NCBI GenBank assembly: GCA_963787345.1 | Contig: CAWBCW010000027.1 | Location: 248,001 to 312,000 of the forward strand | Source of the DNA: Bacillus_BD sp963787345 | Lineage (GTDB): Bacteria; Bacillota; Bacilli; Bacillales; Cytobacillaceae | Length of the DNA stretch: 64,000 bases | Direction of reading: 5' to 3' | The notes under the pieces: model-generated | Database searches by the model: none | The model's input: the letters and a program-made list of their open reading frames with translations, nothing else | What the model was told of the DNA's origin: nothing | Shown here: positions 1-8,142 of the stretch, piece after piece | How the letters are laid out: the number at the start of each line of letters is the position of its first letter | Numbering within the stretch: position 1 is the first letter of the stretch | Program-made: the position numbers and the translations under genes

Positions 1-1117
1 CGCTCATTTCTTTTGTGATAATTCCCATATTTTCACCAATCGTCGCTGCAGCAATCACTAGTGATAACGTTGATGTTAGTAAAAATCCAGATGCAATGAC
101 CGTTTTCTTATCATACCAACGTTTTAATAGATAGACTGGAATAAGTTTCGAAACCAGTAATCCAATTAATAATAATGGTATTAATAATAATAGCTTAGGT
201 TCGCTAAATAGTGACCAAATATTTAAGTTCACTCCGATCATTACGAAGAAAATCGGGATAAAAAATCCATAACCAAATGAATCAAGTTTATGAACTAATT
301 CTTGGTTAGGTGAAAGCATAGAAACGAGTACCCCTGCTAAAAATGCTCCAAGTATATTCTCGGCTCCCACCGTTTCAGAAATCGCGACAAGGAAAATAAT
401 GAGGGTAAAAACACCTCTCGTTCCAATTTGAATCGTCCCCGTTGCCATTGAATCTAAATATGGAGTGTCTCTTTTTTTGAATCCACGTAATAATAAATAA
501 AGCAAGACTCCCGCAGCAAACAAGATGAGAAGAAGCCATGTATTTCCACCGTCTTCATAAAGAGACGCAAATACGGCTAACAGAATCATTGTCACTAAAT
601 CTGCAATAACAGCAACTAGCAAAATAATTTGCCCAATCCCCGTTTGCATAAGATGAGCTTCCTTCAAAGTTGGGACTACCACTCCGAGTGAGATCGTTGA
701 AATGATAATCGTCATTAAAAAGACATTGTCAATAAATCCTGCGAAAACAAATAAATACGATAATAAAAGTGATAAAATAAAGATACCAATAAAGATAAGC
801 GTCGCCGTTAAAAAGGTGTTAGGTTCTAACTTTCCATTTGGTAGTTTTGCTCGTTTTTTACTACCGGAAAACGCCTTAAAGTCAATTTCCAGACCACTTA
901 AAAACATGAGAAAGATAAACCCAAGTGTTGAAAGTGTTTCAAGCCACATATCCGTTTCTACGATATCAAAACCGCTTTTTCCAAGAATTAATCCTATCAT
1001 GATTTCCGCAACAACAACTGGGATCATATTTAATTTCAATTTGTGTAAAATAAGGGGTGTTAAAAACGCAGCAAAAATAACAATTAATAAAGATGTAACA
1101 GATATGCCATGCTCCAT
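1..1117 (-). CDS. yjbQ: Kef/CPA2-type monovalent cation:proton antiporter (YjbQ-like), 3' end outside window
   Basis: The N-terminal 372 or so codons of a minus-strand gene that runs off the left edge. The ATG at 1117 follows AAGGAGG with good spacing. The protein is a string of hydrophobic helices with the glycine-rich, acidic-residue pattern of the CPA2 Na+/H+ exchanger domain (for example LSGLEIDF near residue 65 and GAENILGAFLAG near 245). It probably exchanges K+ or Na+ for protons at the membrane. B. subtilis yjbQ lies beside prpE in the same way, and family members usually carry a C-terminal TrkA-N domain, which would fall outside the window. Family assignment is firm; the transported ion is inferred. 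Confidence 0.85.
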   Translation of the reverse strand, partial: MEHGISVTSLLIVIFAAFLTPLILHKLKLNMIPVVVAEIMIGLILGKSGFDIVETDMWLETLSTLGFIFLMFLSGLEIDFKAFSGSKKRAKLPNGKLEPNTFLTATLIFIGIFILSLLLSYLFVFAGFIDNVFLMTIIISTISLGVVVPTLKEAHLMQTGIGQIILLVAVIADLVTMILLAVFASLYEDGGNTWLLLILFAAGVLLYLLLRGFKKRDTPYLDSMATGTIQIGTRGVFTLIIFLVAISETVGAENILGAFLAGVLVSMLSPNQELVHKLDSFGYGFFIPIFFVMIGVNLNIWSLFSEPKLLLLIPLLLIGLLVSKLIPVYLLKRWYDKKTVIASGFLLTSTLSLVIAAATIGENMGIITKEMS

Positions 1118-1173
1118 ATTGGTCCTCCTTGCTCTATTTGATTTTTTATTTTGTAATCCAAAGGAGTTACACG

Positions 1174-1914
1174 ATGATAAAAATTGATATTATTGGCGAT
1201 ATTCACGGATGCTTTTCAGAATTTGAACAATTAACCTTAAAGCTTGGCTATAATTGGCAAACTGGGATCCCCGTTCATCCAGAAGGAAGAAAGCTCGGAT
1301 TCGTTGGGGATTTAACAGACCGCGGTCCAGAGTCGTTAAAAGTGATTGAAATCGTTTATGAGCTAGTTCAAAAAGATTTAGCCTATTATGTACCTGGAAA
1401 TCACTGTAATAAATTATACCGTTTCTTTTTAGGAAATAAAGTCCAAATTTCACATGGACTTGAAACAACAGTAGCAGAATTTAAAGCATTAAACAAAAAA
1501 GACCAACAAAAAATTCGTCATATTTTTATGCAGTTATATGAAAATGCCCCACTATATCTGATGCTTGATGATAAACAATTAATCATTGCCCATGCCGGAA
1601 TTAGTGAAGAATTGATCGGAAAACAAAATTCTCGTGTTAAAACATTTGTGCTTTACGGCGATATTACAGGTGAAAAACATCCTGACGGCTCACCCGTTCG
1701 AAAGGATTGGGCTTTAGATTACAAAGGAAAACCCTTGATTGTCTATGGACATACACCTGTAAAAGAAGTGAGAAAGGCAGGGAACACTTATAATATTGAT
1801 ACAGGGGCAGTATTCGGAGGTATGCTTTCTTCGCTTCGTTACCCCGAACTAAAAATCGTATCAGTTCCATCATCGATGCCTTATGTTGCAGAAAAGTTCA
1901 ATGTATTTGATTGA
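1174..1914 (+). CDS. prpE: Bis(5'-nucleosyl)-tetraphosphatase PrpE, PPP family phosphatase
   Basis: A 246-residue metallophosphatase. The PPP signature blocks are visible in order: GDIHG at the N-terminus, GDLTDRGP near residue 50, GNHC near 82 and a HAGIS block near 140. PrpE hydrolyses asymmetric Ap4A and has been linked to spore germination in B. subtilis. An upstream in-frame ATG at 1129 would add 15 residues, but the AAGGAG at 1161-1166 decides for 1174. It is divergent from the antiporter gene and is followed by a hairpin shared with the convergent yjbO. Confidence 0.93.
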   Translation: MIKIDIIGDIHGCFSEFEQLTLKLGYNWQTGIPVHPEGRKLGFVGDLTDRGPESLKVIEIVYELVQKDLAYYVPGNHCNKLYRFFLGNKVQISHGLETTVAEFKALNKKDQQKIRHIFMQLYENAPLYLMLDDKQLIIAHAGISEELIGKQNSRVKTFVLYGDITGEKHPDGSPVRKDWALDYKGKPLIVYGHTPVKEVRKAGNTYNIDTGAVFGGMLSSLRYPELKIVSVPSSMPYVAEKFNVFD

Positions 1915-1934
1915 ATTTTGTTTAATTAGGCGGC

Positions 1935-1989
1935 AAAAAACCCGGCATCCACTAGTAAATTCTTTTGCAACGTGATGTCGGGTTTTTTT
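1935..1989. terminator. Bidirectional rho-independent terminator (prpE / yjbO)
   Basis: CCCGGCATC pairs with GATGTCGGG (one G-U pair). An A-run on one side and a T-run on the other let it work for both convergent genes. Confidence 0.85.
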
Positions 1990-2013
1990 CTTTCTAAACA
2001 GCCGCATTTAATT

Positions 2014-2901
2014 TTATTCTATTAATTGTTTCATATCTTTAGGTAGATCCGCCGAGAATTGCATTGTTTTTTCTAAAAAAGGATGATAAAACGATAGCTG
2101 TTTACAATGAAGAGCCTGGCGATTCAACAACTCCACCTTGCCACCGTAAAGATCATCTCCTACTAATGGATGTCCAATATGTGATAGGTGAACACGAATT
2201 TGATGAGTCCTTCCCGTTTCTAAACGTAGTTGAAGCCAAGTAAAATGAGGGAACTTCCCTAATACCTCGTAATGGGTCAAAGCATATTGACCGTCAGGAC
2301 GAACTTCTCTCTCAATAATACTATTTGCCTTTCGACCGATCGGTTCTTCAATGCTGCCGCTCATCTCGGTTAAGCTTCCCTCCACAAATGCTTCATACAT
2401 TCTTTTAATCTGCCTGTTTTTTTGCTCAACACTTAATAAATGATGAACATGACGATGCTTAGCAACTAATACTAAACCTGATGTATTTCGATCTAATCTT
2501 GTTACGATGTGAGTAGTTGCTTGAAGGCCTAATTCATTAAAATAATGAATTAAACCGTTGGCTAGACTTCCTGTTGGATGCTCCCGTGATGGGATTGTAT
2601 TCATTGCAATTGGTTTATTTATGATAAGGAGGTGATCATCCTCATAGATCAATTCTAAAGGAATCCTTTCAGGTATTAAACCAACACTCGGCTGTTCCAT
2701 TGGAAACTGAATTTCTAATTCATCATTCAGTTGTAAAAGATAACGAACCGTCACTTCCTGTCCGTTGACCGCAATAGAACCACCTTTGAACTTAATATCG
2801 GTTAATGCCGTTTTGGAGATACTCTGTTCTTTTAAAAACAACTTAACTTCTTTTCCAGCATCCTCCGACTGTATCGTCCATTGCAGTGTAAACCCTGCCA
2901 T
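2014..2901 (-). CDS. yjbO: RluA/RluD-family 23S/tRNA pseudouridine synthase (YjbO)
   Basis: A 295-residue protein with an S4-like N-terminal region (about residues 15-75) followed by the RluA catalytic domain. The catalytic aspartate is in the RLDRNTSG block near residue 137; RTHQIRVH lies near residue 231. It isomerises uridine in RNA; the target base cannot be read from sequence. It is the last gene of a minus-strand cluster after nadF and relQ, the same order as B. subtilis yjbM-nadF-yjbO. The start follows AAGAGGT. Confidence 0.92.
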   Translation of the reverse strand: MAGFTLQWTIQSEDAGKEVKLFLKEQSISKTALTDIKFKGGSIAVNGQEVTVRYLLQLNDELEIQFPMEQPSVGLIPERIPLELIYEDDHLLIINKPIAMNTIPSREHPTGSLANGLIHYFNELGLQATTHIVTRLDRNTSGLVLVAKHRHVHHLLSVEQKNRQIKRMYEAFVEGSLTEMSGSIEEPIGRKANSIIEREVRPDGQYALTHYEVLGKFPHFTWLQLRLETGRTHQIRVHLSHIGHPLVGDDLYGGKVELLNRQALHCKQLSFYHPFLEKTMQFSADLPKDMKQLIE

Positions 2902-2926
2902 TTTTATTACCTCTTACAACATATTT

Positions 2927-3724
2927 TTATTCGTCTGAAATGAATGAGTCATGTACCCGTTTCCAAAATGGAAATGGTCTGAATCTCGCAAAACGGATTT
3001 TCTTATCTGATACCCGATATTGAATCGATTTTACATCTTTATGCAACAATGTTAAATGATCAATCGTAATATGAAAATCTGTTTGATTTACCGGCTTTAG
3101 CATACATGTATGGTGTCCAGGAAGAACAAGAGGAGAACCAACTGTCCGGAAAACACGATTATTGATGGATGCCATCTCTGTTAATTGAAACGCAGAAATG
3201 GATGGATGGAGAATGGCACCGCCAAGAGCTTTATTATAAGCAGTACTTCCAGACGGTGTCGATACACATAGACCATCCCCCCGGAAACGCTCAAAATGCT
3301 CACCGCGAATTTCAACATCCATAACAAGAGTCGCTTCAATATTTTTTACGGTGGATTCATTTAAGGCTAAATAATTCGATTCACGCCCGCCATTTTGATA
3401 ACGGATGATCACTTCAAGCAAAGGATATTCAACGACTTGAAAAGGCGTTTTTGCGATCGCAATTACAAGCTTTTCGATTTCTTCTGGAATCCAATCCGCA
3501 TAAAACCCTAGATGCCCAGTATGAATACCGACAAAAGCAGTTTTATCTAAGCGGCTGCTATAGCGATGGAAAGCATAAAGCAACGTTCCATCCCCGCCAA
3601 CTGAAATGACGATATCTGGTTGATCCTCATCATAAATTAAATCAAAGTCAAGCAAGTACATTTTAATTCGATGCATTAACGTATTTGAACTTTCGTCACC
3701 TTTTGATTGGATGGCAAATTTCAT
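2927..3724 (-). CDS. nadF: NAD kinase
   Basis: ATP-dependent NAD kinase of 265 residues that makes NADP+. The GGDGTLL nucleotide-binding motif is near residue 44, NE in LNEST near residue 125, and a glycine-rich stretch with TPSGSTAYN near 157. The length matches the short Bacillus NadF (PpnKA) type. It lies 24 bp downstream of relQ and 25 bp upstream of yjbO, so the three are probably one transcript that couples alarmone synthesis and NADP supply. The start follows an AAGGAAGGGATGTGAGG purine-rich stretch. Confidence 0.95.
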   Translation of the reverse strand: MKFAIQSKGDESSNTLMHRIKMYLLDFDLIYDEDQPDIVISVGGDGTLLYAFHRYSSRLDKTAFVGIHTGHLGFYADWIPEEIEKLVIAIAKTPFQVVEYPLLEVIIRYQNGGRESNYLALNESTVKNIEATLVMDVEIRGEHFERFRGDGLCVSTPSGSTAYNKALGGAILHPSISAFQLTEMASINNRVFRTVGSPLVLPGHHTCMLKPVNQTDFHITIDHLTLLHKDVKSIQYRVSDKKIRFARFRPFPFWKRVHDSFISDE

Positions 3725-3748
3725 GTTTCCTCACATCCCTTCCTTCGT

Positions 3749-4390
3749 TTATTTTCCCTCTCCATCTTGCTTGGATTCTTTTTTACTGCTAAAAAATGCT
3801 TGTGCCTCTTGAATTTCACCACGAATGATAGACATTTCCTCATCCAATTGAAAAGCAGCCTCAGCCGCCCTTTTTAATCTCAGTTGAATATCTTTAGGAA
3901 ACTGTCCTTTATATTTATAATTAAGCGAATGTTCAATCGTTGCCCAAAAATTCATCGCTAATGTTCGAATTTGAATTTCAGCTAAGATTTTCTTTTCCCC
4001 ATTGATCGTTTGAATGGGGTAACGAATAACAATATGATAAGACCGATAGCCACTTGATTTCTTATGTGAAATATAATTTCTTTCCTCGACAATTTCAAAA
4101 TCATTTCGCTTTCTTAATAACTTGACCACTTTATTGATATCATCTACAAATTGACACATCATGCGAATGCCAGCAATATCTTGCATTTCTTCTCCAATTT
4201 TATGGAGCGGAATCCCTTTTTGTTCAGCTTTATCTAATATACTGGCCTTTGGTTTTACCCGACCGGTTACAAATTCAATCGGTGAATAATTAGACTGTAA
4301 CAAGTATTGTCTTCTAATATCCTTTAATTTGACCTTAAGCTCATCAACAGCCTGTTTATACGGTGACAAAAATGTTTCCCAATCTTCCAT
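3749..4390 (-). CDS. relQ: Small alarmone synthetase RelQ (YjbM), (p)ppGpp synthase
   Basis: A 213-residue stand-alone RelA/SpoT synthetase domain with no HD hydrolase domain, the size of small alarmone synthetases. It transfers pyrophosphate from ATP to GDP or GTP. Visible blocks are GIRMMCQF near residue 75, SGYRSYH near 113 and AEIQIRT near 137, which carries the catalytic Glu of this family. The C-terminal helix supports tetramer formation in characterised homologues. First or second gene of the yjbL-relQ-nadF-yjbO cluster. Confidence 0.93.
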   Translation of the reverse strand: MEDWETFLSPYKQAVDELKVKLKDIRRQYLLQSNYSPIEFVTGRVKPKASILDKAEQKGIPLHKIGEEMQDIAGIRMMCQFVDDINKVVKLLRKRNDFEIVEERNYISHKKSSGYRSYHIVIRYPIQTINGEKKILAEIQIRTLAMNFWATIEHSLNYKYKGQFPKDIQLRLKRAAEAAFQLDEEMSIIRGEIQEAQAFFSSKKESKQDGEGK

Positions 4391-4402
4391 AGAAACACCA
4401 CC

Positions 4403-4774
4403 TTATTCGAATACCGCTTCTACTTCAGCAACCATCTGTTCACCGTAATTACTATTTCCTTTAATATTATCGATTAAATAGGATAATTCTTCTTGAAAGC
4501 TCGTAAGTAATATCCGCTCTTTTTTGTTTGATAAAAAGACAGAAACGTTATTAGTTAAAGCGACTTTCAATTCTTTCCAAACCTTGTTTGAAATCATTAT
4601 GTATGTATAACCTTCCTCTGTCTCCATTAAATAAACAAATGAAAGATGATCAGAATCAACAAGCATTTGACCACTCGCTTTTAAATTCTTAAGCTGTACA
4701 TGACCTTCTGCTTCCAACTCTATTTCAGTTTCATTAATGATGGTGATATCATGGATGTTTAATTTTTCACTCAT
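4403..4774 (-). CDS. yjbL: UPF0738 family protein (YjbL-like)
   Basis: A 123-residue soluble acidic protein with no known function. Length and position directly upstream of relQ match B. subtilis YjbL. No catalytic motif, signal peptide or membrane helix is visible. The gap to relQ is only 12 bp, so it is likely co-transcribed. An AAGGAGAG precedes the ATG. Assignment rests on synteny plus overall composition. Confidence 0.75.
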   Translation of the reverse strand: MSEKLNIHDITIINETEIELEAEGHVQLKNLKASGQMLVDSDHLSFVYLMETEEGYTYIMISNKVWKELKVALTNNVSVFLSNKKERILLTSFQEELSYLIDNIKGNSNYGEQMVAEVEAVFE

Positions 4775-4902
4775 GGTAATCTCTCCTTTCTTTTTCCATG
4801 TTTATTTTATCATATGGAGTCGTCTTATACTAAAAATTGCCTTCAATAAAAATACGAGTTATTCTTATTAATAAACTTAAAAAAGGAAGGTACTTATAGA
4901 AA

Positions 4903-5481
4903 ATGTCTCAAACCATTGAAATTGAATTTAAAAATCTCCTCAATATGGAGGAGTTCAACAGAATGGTCTCGTCCTTTCAACTCCGTAATGACCAATTTAT
5001 AGAACAAATAAATCATTATTTTGATTCAAACAGCTTTGCTTTAAAAAATAAAGGTTGTGCACTAAGAATTCGAGAAAAAAAATCTCAGTATGAATTGACA
5101 TTAAAACAACCGCATCCTGATGGCTTATTAGAAACCAATCAAAACTTGACAGACCAAGAAGCTGAAGCTTTTATTAATGGAGGACAGTTGAAAGAAGGCG
5201 CTGTAAAGTCACAAATTACTGCATTAGGAATTGATTCAGCACAATTAGTTTATTTCGGAACTCTTACAACCGAACGTGCCGAATTAACCTATCATAATGG
5301 CCTGCTTGTACTGGATAAGAGCTCCTATTTAAATACGATAGATTATGAAGTAGAATATGAAGTAATAAATAGAGAACAAGGCCTCCCTATATTCTTAGCC
5401 TTGCTTTCCCAATTAAATATACCCGTTCGTCAAACAAAAAATAAAGTCCAACGTTTTTATGAACGTAAAATAAATGATTAG
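4903..5481 (+). CDS. yjbK: CYTH domain protein (YjbK)
   Basis: A 192-residue protein starting with the CYTH signature ExExK (Glu6, Glu8, Lys10). Further basic and acidic strands typical of the triphosphate tunnel fold follow (LRIREK near 55, ELTLKQ near 65). CYTH proteins bind or hydrolyse triphosphates such as PPPi or thiamine triphosphate; this one's substrate is unknown. It is divergent from the yjbL-relQ cluster and 31 bp upstream of cwlQ, the B. subtilis order. The ATG follows AAAGGAAGG. Confidence 0.88.
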   Translation: MSQTIEIEFKNLLNMEEFNRMVSSFQLRNDQFIEQINHYFDSNSFALKNKGCALRIREKKSQYELTLKQPHPDGLLETNQNLTDQEAEAFINGGQLKEGAVKSQITALGIDSAQLVYFGTLTTERAELTYHNGLLVLDKSSYLNTIDYEVEYEVINREQGLPIFLALLSQLNIPVRQTKNKVQRFYERKIND

Positions 5482-5512
5482 GCAGTACGGAAAAGAGTGA
5501 GGTGCAAGCAAC

Positions 5513-6130
5513 ATGAATGGTAACCAACTAAAAATTTTACTCGAACTTCAAGCATTGCAAAATTTTCAACCAAAACACAGGAATAAGCTTAATTCCAACA
5601 CATTATTTTCAGACTTGTTGGCAAATGTGATTGATTCTGAAAAAGTACGACCTTCCACAATTGAACAACAAAAGCCTCTGCCCCAGCCCCAAGTCTTTCC
5701 ATCACCAGTCAGGCAAACACCAATTGGAGTAACGAAAGTAGCTAATCTTGTAAAAGGGGGCTATGATGGGATCATCGAAGAAGCTTCACAACGTTACAAT
5801 ATACCAACTAATTTAATTCGGGCCGTCATTACACAAGAATCGAATTTTAAGGCTAATGCGATCAGTCCTGCTGGCGCAAGCGGACTTATGCAGCTTATGC
5901 CTAAAACAGCTAAGGGGCTTGGAGTTCAAAATATTTTTGATCCATATGAAAATATCATGGCTGGAACGAAATATTTGAGTCAAATGATGAAAAGATATGA
6001 TGGAAATACCGAGCTTGCCCTTGCTGCTTATAATGCCGGTCCTGGTAATGTTGATAAATATGGAGGTATACCGCCTTTTAAAGAAACACAACAATATGTA
6101 CAAAAAGTTAAAGGGCATATTCTTGCCTAA
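5513..6130 (+). CDS. cwlQ: Lytic transglycosylase CwlQ (YjbJ), SLT domain
   Basis: A 205-residue protein with a variable N-terminal region (about 1-85) and a C-terminal SLT domain. The catalytic Glu is in QESNF near residue 108. GLMQLMP and ALAAYNAGPGNV follow, the conserved family 1 blocks. It cleaves the glycan strand of peptidoglycan. No clear signal peptide is seen, as in the B. subtilis homologue. The start at 5513 has a GAGGTG ribosome site upstream. Confidence 0.92.
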   Translation: MNGNQLKILLELQALQNFQPKHRNKLNSNTLFSDLLANVIDSEKVRPSTIEQQKPLPQPQVFPSPVRQTPIGVTKVANLVKGGYDGIIEEASQRYNIPTNLIRAVITQESNFKANAISPAGASGLMQLMPKTAKGLGVQNIFDPYENIMAGTKYLSQMMKRYDGNTELALAAYNAGPGNVDKYGGIPPFKETQQYVQKVKGHILA

Positions 6131-6301
6131 ACTGGGTGCACAACCCTTTTTACACTGTTTTAACACAGTTTTCAGGTCCTTCAAGCTGTTTCGTTTGTGA
6201 ATAAGAAATTTGCTTGTTAAAATATGATTTATAACTAGAAACAAAAAATGAATTTTGTTAGTATCTAAATTTTACTACAATATACGTAAAGGGGTTTTTT
6301 T

Positions 6302-6709
6302 ATGGTCGAGAATCTTCCTACACCATTTGACCTGATTGGTGAGGAATCGCTGCACCAATTGATAGATGCCTTTTACCGTCGTGTTGCAATCCATCCCGAT
6401 CTCGCACCGATTTTCCCTGATGATTTAACTGAGACTGTACGCAAACAGAAACAGTTCTTGACCCAGTTTTTGGGTGGACCTCCTTTGTATTCGATGGAAC
6501 ATGGCCACCCAATGCTAAGAGGGAGACATATGCCTTTTGAAATTACGGAAACACGGGCAAAATCTTGGCTCAACTGTATGAATGAAGCGATGGATGAGAT
6601 TGGATTAACCGGTCAATTTCGAGAAGTTTTCTTTTCACGCCTCGTCTTAACCGCTCAACATATGATCAATACGGATGAAAATCAAGGCATGAAAGGTGAG
6701 AGATTGTGA
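6302..6709 (+). CDS. yjbI: Group II truncated haemoglobin (YjbI)
   Basis: A 135-residue 2-on-2 globin. Likely proximal haem ligand is the His of RHMPF near residue 79, followed by Trp in AKSWLN, the conserved G8 Trp of group II globins. It binds O2 or related ligands and may protect against oxidative or nitrosative stress. The gene overlaps spxH by four bases (GTGA), so the two are translationally coupled, as in the B. subtilis yjbI-yjbH operon. An AAAGGGG precedes the ATG. Confidence 0.93.
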   Translation: MVENLPTPFDLIGEESLHQLIDAFYRRVAIHPDLAPIFPDDLTETVRKQKQFLTQFLGGPPLYSMEHGHPMLRGRHMPFEITETRAKSWLNCMNEAMDEIGLTGQFREVFFSRLVLTAQHMINTDENQGMKGERL

Positions 6710-7584
6710 TAAATCAAGAAGCACTAGGAACAAAATATGCTTCCCATCCCTGTCACTGCAATGATCATAAGCCGATCGAAATTTATATGTTTTTTGATCC
6801 ACTTAGCGCTGAATGTTGGGCTCTTGAACCTATTCTGAAAAAGCTTAAGATTGAATATGGGAACTATTTTACCTTGAGGCATGTATTAAGTGGGAAGATC
6901 GCAACTCTTAATTTGGATAGGAAACAGAAGTTTGAAAGTATCGCAGAATTATGGGATAAAACAGCATGCCGTTCAGGAATGTCTTGTGATGGTAGTTTAT
7001 GGTTGGAAAGTCCAATATCTTCACCCTACTTAGCGTCAATCGCCATTAAAGCCGCGGAACTTCAAGGAAGAAGAGCGGGGATTCGTTTTCTTCGTAAGTT
7101 GCAAGAAATGCTATTTCTAGAAAAGCAAAACATCTCAACTCTTGATGTTTTACAAGCATGTGCCAAAAAGAGTGGATTAGATGTTTCTGAGTTTCTCAAA
7201 GATATTCACTCAAATAGTGCAGCCAAAGCCTTTCAATGTGATCTAAAGATTACTGCTGAGATGGAAGTAACCGAAATTCCAACATTGGTTTTCTTTAATG
7301 AAAATATTGAGGATGAAGGAATTAAAATAACGGGGTATTACCCTTATGAAATATATGAACAGATCATCACGGAAATGTTACAAGAAAAACCGACTCGCAC
7401 ATCTCCACCTCCGTTAGAAGAGTTTCTTAGACATTATCGTGTTGTTGCATCTAAAGAAGTAGCTGTTGTTTATAATAAATCGATACAAGAAGTGGAAAGA
7501 GAATTAAAAAAATTGCAGCTCAAACAAGTCGTTGAAAAAGTTCCCGCTAAACATGGAGCATTTTGGAGATATATCCAACACTAA
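6706..7584 (+). CDS. spxH: SpxH (YjbH), ClpXP adaptor for Spx
   Basis: A 292-residue adaptor that hands Spx to the ClpXP protease; known homologues are inactivated by aggregation under disulfide stress. The N-terminal zinc-type HPCHCNDH segment is followed by a thioredoxin/DsbA-like fold in which the expected redox pair is reduced to DPLSAECWA. The start is GTG at 6706, inside the stop of yjbI. A following hairpin ends the operon. Spx itself is encoded about 7 kb away, so both partners are in this window. Confidence 0.92.
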   Translation: MINQEALGTKYASHPCHCNDHKPIEIYMFFDPLSAECWALEPILKKLKIEYGNYFTLRHVLSGKIATLNLDRKQKFESIAELWDKTACRSGMSCDGSLWLESPISSPYLASIAIKAAELQGRRAGIRFLRKLQEMLFLEKQNISTLDVLQACAKKSGLDVSEFLKDIHSNSAAKAFQCDLKITAEMEVTEIPTLVFFNENIEDEGIKITGYYPYEIYEQIITEMLQEKPTRTSPPPLEEFLRHYRVVASKEVAVVYNKSIQEVERELKKLQLKQVVEKVPAKHGAFWRYIQH

Positions 7585-7610
7585 ATGTTCATGTATGTTT
7601 TTTGTACAAC

Positions 7611-7642
7611 GAAAAAGACCTTGCATCTGCAAGGTCTTTTTC
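7611..7642 (+). terminator. Rho-independent terminator of yjbI-spxH
   Basis: GAAAAAGACCTTGC and its exact reverse complement GCAAGGTCTTTTTC flank a four-base loop (ATCT); the T-run lies on the plus strand. Confidence 0.88.
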
Positions 7643-7877
7643 AATTAAATACGAACAAAGGGGATGGGAGAAATTTTTCACGGTCAAACAAAGGGGTATA
7701 TGTTTGCTTTGTGATCAACTTCACGCCTTTAATATATCACGGAGAATGGACTAAAAACAATAGAGTTGTCTGTTATTTCACAGAATTGTCAAATTCATGT
7801 CCTATTTTTGCTGTTTTTAGCATATAACCAAGTATATGCAGTGATATTTATTACACCAATAAAAGGATAGGATAAAA

Positions 7878-8057
7878 ATGATGACTAAAAAGCTTTATAT
7901 GATCCTCTTAATTCTATTTGTTCTTTTTTCCTTCTTTTTTAATCTATTTGGCTTAATGAAACTATTGCCTATTTATTTAACCTCTCCCATCTTTTTTTTC
8001 GCCCTATTCCTTCTCTTCTACCATTTAAACAACCGTAATCGATTTAAAGGATTTTAA
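7878..8057 (+). CDS. Small two-helix membrane protein, unknown function
   Basis: A 59-residue reading frame with an AAAGGATAGG ribosome site. The product is almost entirely hydrophobic: a lysine-containing N-terminus, then two phenylalanine/leucine-rich helices (about 6-24 and 31-50) separated by LPIYLTSP, and a basic tail NNRNRFKGF. The plain positive-inside pattern supports a real inner-membrane peptide. I do not recognise a family. It ends just before a strong palindrome and a terminator shared with pepF. Confidence 0.65.
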   Translation: MMTKKLYMILLILFVLFSFFFNLFGLMKLLPIYLTSPIFFFALFLLFYHLNNRNRFKGF

Positions 8058-8061
8058 CTTC

Positions 8062-8128
8062 CTTGATCAAATTCAACGAGCGAATTTGATCAAGAAAGCT
8101 GGCTTCTTGTTAAAGAGCCAGCTTTTTT
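8062..8128. terminator. Tandem hairpins: long palindrome then terminator
   Basis: CTTGATCAAATTC pairs with GAATTTGATCAAG at 8062-8094. A second hairpin, AAGCTGGC with GCCAGCTT followed by a T-run, spans 8095-8128. The second is a standard terminator for the small membrane gene; read the other way both lie just past the pepF stop. Confidence 0.75.
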
Positions 8129-8142
8129 GATAATAAATGAAG

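Noticed and set aside
1129..1173. Longer N-terminus for PrpE
   Set aside because: The AAGGAG at 1161 and the conserved MIKIDIIGDIHG start support 1174.
702..1187. 161-codon plus-strand frame
   Set aside because: It is antisense to the antiporter gene, whose membrane-protein reading is clear.
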